Shown: positions 1 through 8,170 of the stretch, piece by piece | How the letters are laid out: every line of letters begins with the position of its first letter | Position numbering within the stretch: position 1 is the first letter of the stretch | DNA from: Dethiosulfatibacter aminovorans DSM 17477 | GTDB lineage: Bacteria > Bacillota > Clostridia > Tissierellales > Dethiosulfatibacteraceae | NCBI RefSeq assembly: GCF_900142005.1 | Contig: NZ_FQZL01000023.1 | Span: 1 to 64,000 of the forward strand | Reading direction: 5' to 3' | Length of the DNA stretch: 64,000 nt | Translations under genes and position numbers: made by a program | The notes under the pieces: model-generated | Databases searched by the model: none | What the model was told of the DNA's origin: nothing | What the model saw: only the letters and a program-made list of their open reading frames with translations

Positions 1-1
1 G

Positions 2-148
2 TTTGCAATGACGGATGCACAGTTCAACATGCCTTCGGCACCAAAGGAAAAGAGGACTTCCCATAAGAAGCGATCCAATAACAACAATAAGGGGAAGAAA
101 AAGTATTATTCAAAGAAGAAACCCTTTACTAAACCTGCCGTGAATTAA
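2..148 (+). CDS. C-terminal end of a protein with a basic, Asn/Lys-rich tail (partial)
   Basis: The window opens inside a reading frame that ends at a TAA at 146-148. The 48 visible codons are mostly Lys, Arg, Asn, Ser and Tyr, the kind of disordered, RNA-binding-like tail found on some DEAD-box helicases and other RNA-associated proteins. No catalytic domain is visible, so the function cannot be assigned. A hairpin with a T-run follows 30 bases after the stop, which supports this as the true end of a gene. Confidence 0.6.
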   Translation, partial: FAMTDAQFNMPSAPKEKRTSHKKRSNNNNKGKKKYYSKKKPFTKPAVN

Positions 149-177
149 AGAAATTGTGATTTTAGGTAATGAAAATC

Positions 178-203
178 AGGCGTCTGTGCAGGCGCCTTTT
201 TTT
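178..203 (+). terminator. Intrinsic terminator
   Basis: A GC-rich inverted repeat (AGGCGTCTG / CAGGCGCCT) is followed directly by seven T. It closes the partial gene at the window start. Confidence 0.8.
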
Positions 204-224
204 GAGCGATTGAATTACTTGTCA

Positions 225-252
225 TTGACTTTGCTGTGAATTAAAGTATAAT
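225..252 (+). promoter_or_regulatory. Sigma-A-type promoter of the LtaS-like gene
   Basis: TTGACT at 225-230 and TATAAT at 247-252 are separated by 16 bases, about 30 bases before the start codon of the sulfatase gene. Confidence 0.75.
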
Positions 253-282
253 AATTAAAGCAATAATAATAAGGAAGTGAAT

Positions 283-2532
283 ATGAAAATTCTAAAGAAT
301 ATAAAAGATATTTTACATAAAATTATAACAAAATCAAAAAATAAAATGCGTAAACCATCGACCTCAATAATGGTTTGTAAAGAACTTTTAATCATAGCTG
401 TATGCATACAATTAGCACTGGAAATGATGGGACACCGATCAATCATCGATGGCTTGATGACACCACTTGCCAATCCGCTTATGTTCATCTGTAGTGTCTT
501 TTTTCTATCCAGCTGCCTGGCTTTTTCTTTATTCCTGTCAAAAAGACATTTTGGCTATATTTGTGTCAGTACCATATGGCTTTGGCTTGGATTTACCAAC
601 TTCATATTGTTAAGCTTTAGAACAACACCACTCACTGCTACAGATTTCAAAATGCTAAGCTCTGTATTCACTGTTGTCAATCGATATGTAAGTACTTTAC
701 AGATGGTTCTCATTGTTCTTTTTGCACTGTCCATTGTTGTCTCGCTTATCTTTGTTGGTATCAGGTTGCCATTAACAAAAATATACTTGCGAAGAAGTAT
801 TGTGACAATAGGAATGTGCTTTCTCTTATTTACAGGCAGTTACAATGCTGCGGTTATGGGGAATGCTGTAACAAAGAATTTTGGCAACATAGCTGAAGCT
901 TTCCTTGATTACGGTTTTGCCTACAGTTTTTCCAGAAGTGTAGTTGATAAAGGGATACAAAGACCAAAGACCTATTCCTCTGAAACAGTAGGAGAAGTCC
1001 TTGGCTTGCTGCCTATAGAGACAGATTGCATTGAAGATGATTCAACTACTGATGATCTATTGAGTAACGTAAATACAGTTTCGGACAAGGTATACGGAGA
1101 CAAATTAGCAACGGAAGTGGAAATCAACACGATACCAAACATTGTGTTTGTCCAACTTGAATCCTTTTTTGATGTTAATAGGATTAAGGCATTAGAATTT
1201 AATACAAATCCGCTGCCCAATATGACCAAACTGATGGCAAACTATTCATCAGGTTATGTTACGGTCCCATCTATAGGTGCGGGCACTGCCAACACAGAAT
1301 TTGAAATATTAAGCGGAATGAGCCTCGATTATTTTGGCGCAGGTGAATATCCATACAAAACAATCTTAAAGAAATCGACGGTTGAAAGTCTACCCTACAC
1401 ACTCACCGAATTGGATTACCACAATCACGCAATCCATAACAACATGGGTACTTTTTATGCCAGAAACAGTGTATACCCAAGACTAGGTTTTGACAGTTTT
1501 AGTTCAATAGAGTATATGCAGGACATTGAATACAATCCACTCAATTGGGCTAAAGATAAAGTATTAATCCCGGAAATTACTAAAGCACTTCAAGCAACCC
1601 AAGAACAAGACTTTATATTTGCTGTATCGGTGCAACCCCATGGAAAATATCCAGCGGAACCCATTATTGACGATCCGGTAATTGTGCCTTCAAGCGTTAC
1701 TGGTGCACCGGCAATGATTAGCAATGACCTCGATTCATCCCTTGAAGAAGCCCTTGAAGATAAGATGGATCTTGCAGTGCCACTTACTTCAGAGGAGCCC
1801 CTTGAAGAGGTGACCTACAATAAATATCTTTACTATGCGAATCAAGTTTATGAGACGGATGTTTTTGTTGGCGATCTGATCCAAACATTGGAAGACTTCC
1901 CAGAACCAATTGTCGTAGTCTTCTATGGCGACCATATGCCCTCTTTAGACATCACAGATGAGGACTTAAAGGATGGCACACCTTTTCAGATTGAGTATGT
2001 CATATGGGACAACATGGGACTTGAGAAAACAAATGAAGATTTGATGGCCTATCAGATGGGCTCGAATATTATGGAAAGACTTGGATATAGCAATGGTCTT
2101 CTAAATGTCTTTCACCAAACTATGAAAGACACGGAAAATTACGAAGAAGAACTTCAGCTGCTTCAATACGATATGCTATATGGTGATAAGAATGTATACG
2201 GCGGTATAAATCCCTTCAAAAAGAAAAAAATGAAAATGGGTGTTGATCCAATCAACATATTGGATGTTGCTGATAAAGGTGAGGCAATTATAGTTAACGG
2301 CCAGAACTTCACAATGTGGAGTGAAGTGTTTATAAACAGTGAACAGTCTGATACCGTCTTCTTAGACAGTCAAACACTCCTTGTACCACACGTCAGCCTG
2401 GAGCCGAACACCACTGTAAAGGTATCACAGATAACAAGAACCGGTAGGGTATTGAGTTCGTGCGATCCTTGGACAAATGAAATTGCAGAAGTGGCAGAAG
2501 AGCCAGTCGAATTAGAATTAATTTCCCAATAG
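283..2532 (+). CDS. LTA synthase family membrane sulfatase with a C-terminal IPT/TIG-like domain
   Basis: The protein has 749 residues. About five transmembrane segments (residues 30-200) are followed by an extracellular alkaline-phosphatase/sulfatase fold (about 285-600), the layout of lipoteichoic acid synthase and related phosphoglycerol transferases. Visible motifs are NIVFVQLESF (metal-ligand Glu), GAGTANTEFE (expected catalytic Thr) and FYGDHMPS (Asp-His metal pair). This suggests transfer of glycerol phosphate or a related group to a surface glycan or lipid. The last 80 residues (about 665-735, with EAIIVNGQNF) resemble an IPT/TIG beta-sandwich, which is not part of standard LtaS. A GTG at 277 is in frame, but the ATG at 283 is better spaced from AAGGA at 271. 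The gene stands alone, with its own promoter and terminator. The exact substrate is not shown by sequence. Confidence 0.85.
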   Translation: MKILKNIKDILHKIITKSKNKMRKPSTSIMVCKELLIIAVCIQLALEMMGHRSIIDGLMTPLANPLMFICSVFFLSSCLAFSLFLSKRHFGYICVSTIWLWLGFTNFILLSFRTTPLTATDFKMLSSVFTVVNRYVSTLQMVLIVLFALSIVVSLIFVGIRLPLTKIYLRRSIVTIGMCFLLFTGSYNAAVMGNAVTKNFGNIAEAFLDYGFAYSFSRSVVDKGIQRPKTYSSETVGEVLGLLPIETDCIEDDSTTDDLLSNVNTVSDKVYGDKLATEVEINTIPNIVFVQLESFFDVNRIKALEFNTNPLPNMTKLMANYSSGYVTVPSIGAGTANTEFEILSGMSLDYFGAGEYPYKTILKKSTVESLPYTLTELDYHNHAIHNNMGTFYARNSVYPRLGFDSFSSIEYMQDIEYNPLNWAKDKVLIPEITKALQATQEQDFIFAVSVQPHGKYPAEPIIDDPVIVPSSVTGAPAMISNDLDSSLEEALEDKMDLAVPLTSEEPLEEVTYNKYLYYANQVYETDVFVGDLIQTLEDFPEPIVVVFYGDHMPSLDITDEDLKDGTPFQIEYVIWDNMGLEKTNEDLMAYQMGSNIMERLGYSNGLLNVFHQTMKDTENYEEELQLLQYDMLYGDKNVYGGINPFKKKKMKMGVDPINILDVADKGEAIIVNGQNFTMWSEVFINSEQSDTVFLDSQTLLVPHVSLEPNTTVKVSQITRTGRVLSSCDPWTNEIAEVAEEPVELELISQ

Positions 2533-2561
2533 TATAATCAAAAAATAATACATATGATAGA

Positions 2562-2608
2562 AAAGCTTGAAAATTAGCGATTTACGCTTGGTTTTCGAGC
2601 TTTTTTTT
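2562..2608 (+). terminator. Intrinsic terminator
   Basis: AAGCTTGAAAA pairs with TTTTCGAGCTT around an AT-rich loop, and a run of T follows. Confidence 0.75.
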
Positions 2609-2716
2609 GATATGGCAGTGAGTGGATTTACATAATTGTATGGGGAATTAAGAAGAAATCCATTAACAAGCCTGCCGCGAAATAATTAGTATATGCCTAT
2701 AATTAAGGAGGTTATT

Positions 2717-2977
2717 ATGGCATTTAAACAGGATACAGGATTTTTGAGAAGGATACCTCAAGAATTTATTGATAAAAAATCAAAGTCGTGTCCAATATGT
2801 GGTACTAAAAAGCCACAATGGTCAATTGACCGACATTTCAGTTTTATAAGTCAAAACAGATATCTATTTAAATGTGAAGACTGTGGGTGTATATTATCAG
2901 CAACTGTATCTGATGTTGCATGTTTTGAAGGGAAACCACAATCTACTGCATTTATCGATACTCTCGATGCAAAATAG
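2717..2977 (+). pseudogene. Zinc-ribbon protein, apparently interrupted (first part)
   Basis: This frame encodes 86 residues with two CxxC pairs (CPICG and CEDCG, about 21 residues apart), a zinc-ribbon layout. The start is ATG 2717, eight bases after a strong AAGGAGG; an upstream ATG at 2693 lacks a ribosome site. The frame stops at a TAG at 2975. The next 100 bases, in another frame, encode a natural-looking C-terminus (2991-3083, including VGDFETNRIHQGQLYSIDEL). Read together, the gene seems to carry one nonsense codon plus one frameshift. The 86-residue protein may still be made. The function is unknown. Confidence 0.6.
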
Positions 2978-3083
2978 GGTAAATACTATTTATTTCAAGG
3001 TGGAAAATGTTGGTGATTTTGAAACAAACAGAATTCACCAAGGTCAGCTGTATAGCATTGATGAATTAAGAGATCATGCATAA
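2978..3083 (+). pseudogene. Out-of-frame C-terminal remainder of the zinc-ribbon gene
   Basis: After the TAG of the zinc-ribbon frame, the original frame runs on briefly (GKYYLF). The sense then moves to a second frame encoding KVENVGDFETNRIHQ and ending at 3083. There is no ribosome site or start codon of its own. It reads as the displaced tail of the preceding gene rather than a separate gene. Confidence 0.5.
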
Positions 3084-3151
3084 GAAGGCTGATCTCTAAC
3101 AGATATGAGAGCAATTTTCTGCTGACTAGTCATGAATGTATTCATGGTACA

Positions 3152-3246
3152 TTGAATTGCAAATGAACATATGCTATAATTGAATTAGGGAAATGACCAT
3201 AATTTAGAAGTTGGGCATCTGGTTGACAGGTGTCTTTTTATTTTTT
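3152..3246 (+). promoter_or_regulatory. Promoter-leader-terminator cassette, copy 1 (diverged)
   Basis: TTGAAT (3152-3157) and TATAAT (3175-3180) are 17 bases apart, with the spacer sequence GCAAATGAACATATGC that recurs at 4557, 8935 and 11546. About 35 bases later a hairpin (GGCATCTG / CAGGTGTC, 3214-3232) with a T-run lies before the lipoprotein gene. The upstream antiterminator strand seen in copies 2 and 3 is not evident here. Confidence 0.6.
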
Positions 3247-3274
3247 GAAATCATATATTCTCAGGAGGTTTGAA

Positions 3275-4360
3275 ATGTCCGGGTTTTTAATTAAAAAGAA
3301 AAATGGATTGATGGGCAGATATTTGTTGGTTTTGCTTATGGTTGCAGTTTTGCTTTCGGGATGCGGCAGCGAAGTTCCGGATGAAGATGGGGTGGTTGAA
3401 GGTCCTGGTGATTCACAATCAGAAGAGGGGGATGTAATTGTAGTTGAAGAATTGAATGGCGTTGGAAACACGCCTGGCAACATCAACAGTGGAGGTTTGG
3501 TCGCAATAAGTGACGGGTGGCTGTACTATCCGGATCCTATGGAGGAACTTTTATACAAGGAAAAGACAGACGGATCTTCAAAGACTGTGGTAATTGATCA
3601 TTATGCTAGAAGTATCAATGTAATTGAAGACTGGATTTTTTATAGCAATTGGTCAGACAATAGATGTCTTTATAGAGTAAAAACGGACGGTAGCCAGGGG
3701 ACAAAAATAATGTATACAAACGAAGAAGGAAAAATGCGCAGTATTTACTGTAACTACATGACGTTAGTGGACAATTGGATCTATTTAATAGACTTGAAAG
3801 ATGTAGATGACAAGATATACAGGTTGAGACCGGACGGCTCCGGCTGGGAACCCTTGATTGAAGATTCAGCAGACAGTTTTTGCATTGACGGCGACTGGAT
3901 TTTCTACTTAAGCGCTTCTGATGACTGTATATACAGGATGAGGCTGGATGGAACAGAGAGAATGAAATTCTTGGATTCCAGCGAGGATATAGATGACGGT
4001 GACTATCTGGCTACCGACGGATGGTTGTATTTTGTCCATGGTTCAATTACTGATGGATTCAAGTTTGAGAAGATAGAAACAGAGGGGACAATACGGGCAA
4101 CCATTGAAAATATGAACCCTGACGGTAGGGGTTATATTCATTCTTTCAATGTTGATGGCGACTGGATATATTACTATCCGGATAAATTGTCCAAAATAGG
4201 TACCGACGGCTCATATCAGACTTTCTTACATGAACTGGATGGAGATGCATCCCTTATGCATGTGGCAGGAGACTTTATTTATTTTAATGTTGAAGGAACA
4301 GTCCATAGGGTTAAGATTGACGGTTCGGGATATGAACCTGTTTTCGATTTGATCAAGTAG
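3275..4360 (+). CDS. Lipoprotein with DUF5050-like beta-propeller repeats
   Basis: The protein has 361 residues. A basic start and hydrophobic stretch end in the lipobox LLSGC (about residues 27-31), so the mature protein should be lipid-anchored outside the cell. The rest is repeats of about 40 residues with the pattern DGWLYY or DWIFY followed by LYRxxxDG. This resembles DUF5050-type domains, which probably fold as a beta-propeller. The Tyr/Trp and Asp-Gly spacing repeats six to seven times. Start ATG 3275 follows AGGAGG (3262-3267); an in-frame ATG at 3230 lies on the leader terminator and has no ribosome site. The ligand is unknown. Transcription probably passes the cassette at 3152-3246. 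Confidence 0.8.
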   Translation: MSGFLIKKKNGLMGRYLLVLLMVAVLLSGCGSEVPDEDGVVEGPGDSQSEEGDVIVVEELNGVGNTPGNINSGGLVAISDGWLYYPDPMEELLYKEKTDGSSKTVVIDHYARSINVIEDWIFYSNWSDNRCLYRVKTDGSQGTKIMYTNEEGKMRSIYCNYMTLVDNWIYLIDLKDVDDKIYRLRPDGSGWEPLIEDSADSFCIDGDWIFYLSASDDCIYRMRLDGTERMKFLDSSEDIDDGDYLATDGWLYFVHGSITDGFKFEKIETEGTIRATIENMNPDGRGYIHSFNVDGDWIYYYPDKLSKIGTDGSYQTFLHELDGDASLMHVAGDFIYFNVEGTVHRVKIDGSGYEPVFDLIK

Positions 4361-4368
4361 ACCTTATC

Positions 4369-4482
4369 GACTTTTTCATCGACATACCCGTCAGCACAAT
4401 CGCCTATACCGGTGATACTATTATCATTGTTCTCTGTATTCCAGCAATTATACTTATTCTAAAAAGCGCTAAAAAGCGGTAA
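4369..4482 (+). pseudogene. Remnant of a membrane protein C-terminus
   Basis: An open stretch of 38 codons ending in TAA (4480-4482) encodes an acidic loop followed by one clear hydrophobic helix (TIIIVLCIPAIILIL) and a positively charged end (KSAKKR). It has no start codon or ribosome site, and its frame runs back into the lipoprotein gene. This fits a decayed 3' end left by a deletion. The parent family was not recognised. Confidence 0.45.
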
Positions 4483-4556
4483 ACGGAGACTATGGTCAGT
4501 TTTAACCGAACGAAAGCAAAACACCTTGACACCTGGAATATGAGTGTTTAGATTCG

Positions 4557-4653
4557 TTGAATTGCAAATACACATATGCTATACTTAAGTAGGCGGATGT
4601 CGGAAGAATTATGAATATGGAATGAAGGTGTCTGCCTGGCAGGTGCCTTTTTA
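4557..4653 (+). promoter_or_regulatory. Promoter-leader-terminator cassette, copy 2 (candidate attenuator)
   Basis: TTGAAT (4557-4562) and TATACT (4580-4585) have a 17-base spacer ending TATGC. The leader carries GGCGGATGT (4592-4600) and then a terminator hairpin AGGTGTCTGCC / GGCAGGTGCCT plus T-run (4626-4653). GGCGGAT can instead pair with GTCTGCC, the left arm of the terminator, giving a mutually exclusive antiterminator. Copy 3 at 8935 shares almost the whole cassette. Confidence 0.65.
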
Positions 4654-4719
4654 TATTGATGACGAAATGTCTAGATTGAACTTAATGTGGAGGGAATAAT
4701 GTAGCAGGAGGACTATGCA

Positions 4720-5805
4720 ATGGAAAGATTGAATATTTTGTGGACAACAAGTGACAAGGATACAGCGGTTAACATGTTGGCTATGTATGCAGTCAATGCC
4801 AAGAAAAAGGAATGGTGGGACGAAATCAACATCATTATTTGGGGTGGATCTGCAAAGCTGGTGGCAGAGGACACTGAAGTACGGGAACTGGTTGCAGGAA
4901 TGATAAAAAGGGAGATTTCCATTGAAGCCTGCAAGGCATGTGCAGACAGGTATAATGTTTCTGATATTATGAAAGAAATGGGTGTTGATGTAATGAATAG
5001 AGTATTGGTCTTGGGAGCAAGCGGCCTTGTTGGGAAGGCTTTGGTTGAAGAACTTGGCAGTAATTATGATGTTTATGGAACATATCACAGCAATGGATGG
5101 TCTTATGAAAGACTGTTCAGATTGGATATTAATGATATGGAAAGCATGAAAAGCATTCTTGATGAAGTTGAACCTGACATGGTAATATCATGTATGAGGG
5201 GTGATTTTGAGAAGCAAATAAACCTGCATATGGCAGTTGCGAAATACTTGAAGAAAAATGGAGGCAGACTGTATTACTGTTCAACTGCCAATGTTTTCGA
5301 CGGGGATGTGAGCAAGCCTCATCATGAAGACGATGAAACCGAAGCAGAGAGTGTTTATGGTAAATTCAAGATTCGATGTGAAAAGGAGCTTGAGAAAATA
5401 CTGGGCAATGATTTGATCATTCTAAGGCTGCCTATGATATGGGGCAAGGAATCTCCAAGAATGAGCAAATTGTTAAAGGATATAGGAGAAAAGAATGAAG
5501 TTGAAGTCTATTCGAACCTGTATTTGAACAATAATGTAGATGTAATTCTAAGCAGGCAGATACATTATATAATAGAGAATGATCTGGACGGTATCTTCCA
5601 TCTGGGCACCGAGGACGTTATGACTCAACATGATTTTATTAGGGAACTGGTTGATAGGCTGGGATTTAGAGGAGTCGAGCTTAAAGTGTCAACTCTTCCC
5701 GGAGAAAAACACTTTCTTGCGGTCTTGCCGAGTCGACGTGATATGGGAGAGGAATTCCGGATTTTCAATGAGGATATAATTGATTGTTTGTCAGAATGCC
5801 GGTGA
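4720..5805 (+). CDS. DsrE-like domain fused to an RmlD/NAD-dependent epimerase-like domain
   Basis: The protein has 361 residues. Residues 1-90 match the DsrE-like family of small sulfur-handling or conserved anaerobe proteins (LNILWTTSDKDTAVNM, then EACKACAD with two Cys). This domain stops about 25 residues short of the family's usual end. It passes straight into a Rossmann domain beginning MNRVLVLGASGLVGKAL, with the NAD(P)-binding GxxGxxG. That part (92-361) resembles RmlD dTDP-4-dehydrorhamnose reductase, with STANVFDGD and the YxxxK motif YGKFK. The join is in frame with no ribosome site at the internal Met, so a single polypeptide is expected. It may have arisen by a deletion between two neighbouring genes. 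AGGAGG at 4706 sets the start. Substrate unknown. Confidence 0.8.
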   Translation: MERLNILWTTSDKDTAVNMLAMYAVNAKKKEWWDEINIIIWGGSAKLVAEDTEVRELVAGMIKREISIEACKACADRYNVSDIMKEMGVDVMNRVLVLGASGLVGKALVEELGSNYDVYGTYHSNGWSYERLFRLDINDMESMKSILDEVEPDMVISCMRGDFEKQINLHMAVAKYLKKNGGRLYYCSTANVFDGDVSKPHHEDDETEAESVYGKFKIRCEKELEKILGNDLIILRLPMIWGKESPRMSKLLKDIGEKNEVEVYSNLYLNNNVDVILSRQIHYIIENDLDGIFHLGTEDVMTQHDFIRELVDRLGFRGVELKVSTLPGEKHFLAVLPSRRDMGEEFRIFNEDIIDCLSECR

Positions 5806-5967
5806 TTTTATATTTTGGCGGAGCATGGTTTAATCAAAAGGCTTGAAGCAGAGAGGGTTCTCAAGTTGGGAAAAACCCAGACATATACGGTACTTAAGAG
5901 GATGTGCGACAGTAGGATTCTGGTAAGGATAGGTAAAGGCAAGGATACGAAATATGTGGTGCAGTAA
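5806..5967 (+). pseudogene. Remnant with a winged-helix C-terminus
   Basis: Directly after the TGA of the preceding gene, the same frame stays open for 53 codons to TAA 5965-5967. The translation, with LIKRLEAERVLKLGKTQTY and then RILVRIGKGKDTKYVV, looks like a small winged helix-turn-helix with its beta-wing, of the kind found at the C-terminus of some ATP-binding regulators. It has no start of its own. It is probably the stump of a deleted gene. Confidence 0.45.
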
Positions 5968-6031
5968 TTCAGAAAACTCATAAAACAGATGAAATCAGGG
6001 TAAGAGATTGTAGGATTTAAAAGTGAGGATA

Positions 6032-6565
6032 TTACGGAATCCCGTATTTCCCCGTTATTGAATCCCTGAAGTATTCAATCTGTGGAGGGATGAAGGTAAA
6101 CAGCGTCAGGGCTGCAATGTGAACAGCTATTATGGCAAGGGCCACCACGTTTAGAAGATTTGAATATGAAAACCTGGTCATCAGAATGGATTTGATGGCT
6201 TGCCCCACGATTCCTCCCAGGACAAAGGTTGAAATGTGTACTGCAAGGTGTGACTTGCCTGCAACTGCTTCATAGAGTTCGATGCCGCCGAAGGTGACAG
6301 CCTCGAATGATATTATGCCTACAGCCAAAGGGAAGATGAAGCCTGTAATATCTTGTTTTAGAATGAAATATTCAAAAACTGAAACGATTACCATTGGCCA
6401 GAAGACTATTTTCCAGTGTTCCCACTTGCTTTCGTTTACAGGACATATCAGCGCAACGAAAGTATTGCCGGTGATTTTGTACAGTTCATGAAAAATGAAA
6501 CCTATAGCCAAAATTGCTGCAGTACCTGTGATTTCCACTTTTAACACCTTCTTATTGAAATTCAT
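6032..6565 (-). CDS. DUF6512 family membrane protein
   Basis: The protein has 177 residues with about five hydrophobic segments. The sequence PVNESKWEHWKIVFWP in the first loop is the hallmark I associate with the DUF6512 family of clostridial membrane proteins, whose function is not known. The start was placed at ATG 6565 because AAGGGTGG precedes it; an in-frame ATG 33 bases upstream has no ribosome site. The gene stands alone on the minus strand. Confidence 0.75.
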   Translation of the reverse strand: MNFNKKVLKVEITGTAAILAIGFIFHELYKITGNTFVALICPVNESKWEHWKIVFWPMVIVSVFEYFILKQDITGFIFPLAVGIISFEAVTFGGIELYEAVAGKSHLAVHISTFVLGGIVGQAIKSILMTRFSYSNLLNVVALAIIAVHIAALTLFTFIPPQIEYFRDSITGKYGIP

Positions 6566-6617
6566 TTGAACCACCCTTAATATTGCTTTCACTAACATTA
6601 TACCACTTAAGCCATTG

Positions 6618-6659
6618 AAAAAACCATTGCGGTCAGATTTTGGACTGCAATGGCTTTTT
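6618..6659 (-). terminator. Terminator after the DUF4317 gene
   Basis: Read on the minus strand, AGCCATTGCAGTC pairs with GACCGCAATGGTT and is followed by a T-run. T-rich sequence on the other side could also let it work in the opposite direction. Confidence 0.7.
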
Positions 6660-6669
6660 GCTAATCGTA

Positions 6670-7950
6670 TTAAAACATGTCTTTCATTCCATTGATTGTG
6701 GCCTGTTCATCATCATCCATGGGAACAACTATGCAACGCTGGCCATTAATTAATTCTGTCTTGATCATGGGCAGTTTGTCAGGTTTTACGTGGAGCACCA
6801 CCGCAGGTGGATTGTCTTCAACTATAGTGTCAGGCTCATCCTTGACTTCGGAATCATCTTCGGTTTCAGTGATTTTTGTAACTTCTTCGAGTTTTTGTTC
6901 AAGCTTCTCGACCTGTTCGATCAGCTGTTCCTCTTTTTTCTTTTGGGCATTGGCTTTGACCAGCTTTGAATCGATCAGGCTTTCGGCAAGAGGAGGATTT
7001 TCACCAAAATTCTCATCGTAGGATGCTCCGATTTTTTCAGTCACTTCCTCCGGAACTCCGCTGTCAATCAAAAGCTCCTTAACCTTGTCCTTGGTCAAAG
7101 TGATGGGGGCTGCATCCGTATCCTCGTAGACCTCATTGTATTCTTCAACCATGGCATTGAGGTTTTCCTGGATGTCGGCATAGACCTTTTCGGAGATTTC
7201 GTCATCCGGGCTCACAGTGCTTTTGATTATTGACTGAAAAGTTTCCTTTTGAATGGTTGCCGTCTGTTTTGTCAGGCATCCCAATGTGTTTTCCATTAAT
7301 TCAGAATGAGGATCCTTGGCGTTTTTAGTATAGTACATAACGGTATTGACATCCGAACTTCGATCTACGAAGCCCGGGAAAACAAAGCCGATAGAGGGAA
7401 CTTCAACAACCCAGTCCCTGATCCTGGCCTTGATCTCCCGTTCCGCCGCGAAATAGCCAAGACCTGGTTTGGACAGAGATACGGGGCAGATGGCGCACAT
7501 TATATATTCATAGATTTCTTCGGATTCATCTATTTTGATATTGTCGGTGGTCTTGGTCATCACATCATACACGTCGTGAAAAACAAGTATCAAAAAGTTG
7601 CCGGCATAATCATAACTTTCTATTATTGAGTCATAAAGTTTCCTGAGCAAGGCATCATCTTTCAAGCCGCTTTTCTTCAGCTGCATGAAAAAATCCTGTT
7701 TTTCGTTGTTGAAGTTTTCATCAAGGGGGAAGTTCAGTTCCAGCAGATTGTTGTCTATGGTACCGGATAGGATTTTCTTGCTTATTTCCAGGTATTTGTA
7801 AAACTCTTCCTCGGGCAGGTTCAAAAAGGTTTCCCTAAACTCCAGAACGGTTTCCTTCTCACCGTTTACATAACAGCCACAAAGCTTTGTGAAGGTGCAA
7901 TGATCCTTTTTAAAGCGTCTCTTCAGTTCTAGTATATCTTTTCTATTCAT
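6670..7950 (-). CDS. DUF4317 domain-containing protein
   Basis: The protein has 426 residues and no signal peptide or membrane segment. The N-terminal block, MNRKDILELKRRFKKD followed by CTFTKLCGCYVNGEK, matches the DUF4317 family of Clostridia, whose function is not established. A Lys/Glu-rich predicted coiled coil lies at about residues 330-365. An acidic linker follows, then a compact C-terminal segment (KTELINGQRCIVVPMD). The ATG at 7950 has GAGG just upstream; an in-frame TTG four codons earlier is less likely. It is monocistronic, with a terminator at 6618-6659. Confidence 0.8.
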   Translation of the reverse strand: MNRKDILELKRRFKKDHCTFTKLCGCYVNGEKETVLEFRETFLNLPEEEFYKYLEISKKILSGTIDNNLLELNFPLDENFNNEKQDFFMQLKKSGLKDDALLRKLYDSIIESYDYAGNFLILVFHDVYDVMTKTTDNIKIDESEEIYEYIMCAICPVSLSKPGLGYFAAEREIKARIRDWVVEVPSIGFVFPGFVDRSSDVNTVMYYTKNAKDPHSELMENTLGCLTKQTATIQKETFQSIIKSTVSPDDEISEKVYADIQENLNAMVEEYNEVYEDTDAAPITLTKDKVKELLIDSGVPEEVTEKIGASYDENFGENPPLAESLIDSKLVKANAQKKKEEQLIEQVEKLEQKLEEVTKITETEDDSEVKDEPDTIVEDNPPAVVLHVKPDKLPMIKTELINGQRCIVVPMDDDEQATINGMKDMF

Positions 7951-8100
7951 ACGACCTCGCAATATTGTTTAATTAATTGGCACATATATATTGTAGCTGT
8001 TTTTTCATATTAATCAATCACTATTTGTCGAATTTGTAAATAGTACACAACTGGTCAGATAAAAGGGGATTGCATAGTGGAGGCATGAGAGCAGAGAGAC

Positions 8101-8130
8101 TTGTCCGCTATGCCTGGCAGGTGATATAAT
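8101..8130 (+). promoter_or_regulatory. Promoter of the lipoprotein gene at 8171
   Basis: TTGTCC (8101-8106) and TATAAT (8125-8130) are 18 bases apart, 40 bases before the start codon. Confidence 0.55.
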
Positions 8131-8170
8131 TAAATGTGATAAAAATATATTTGATGGTGGTGTTTGAGTT

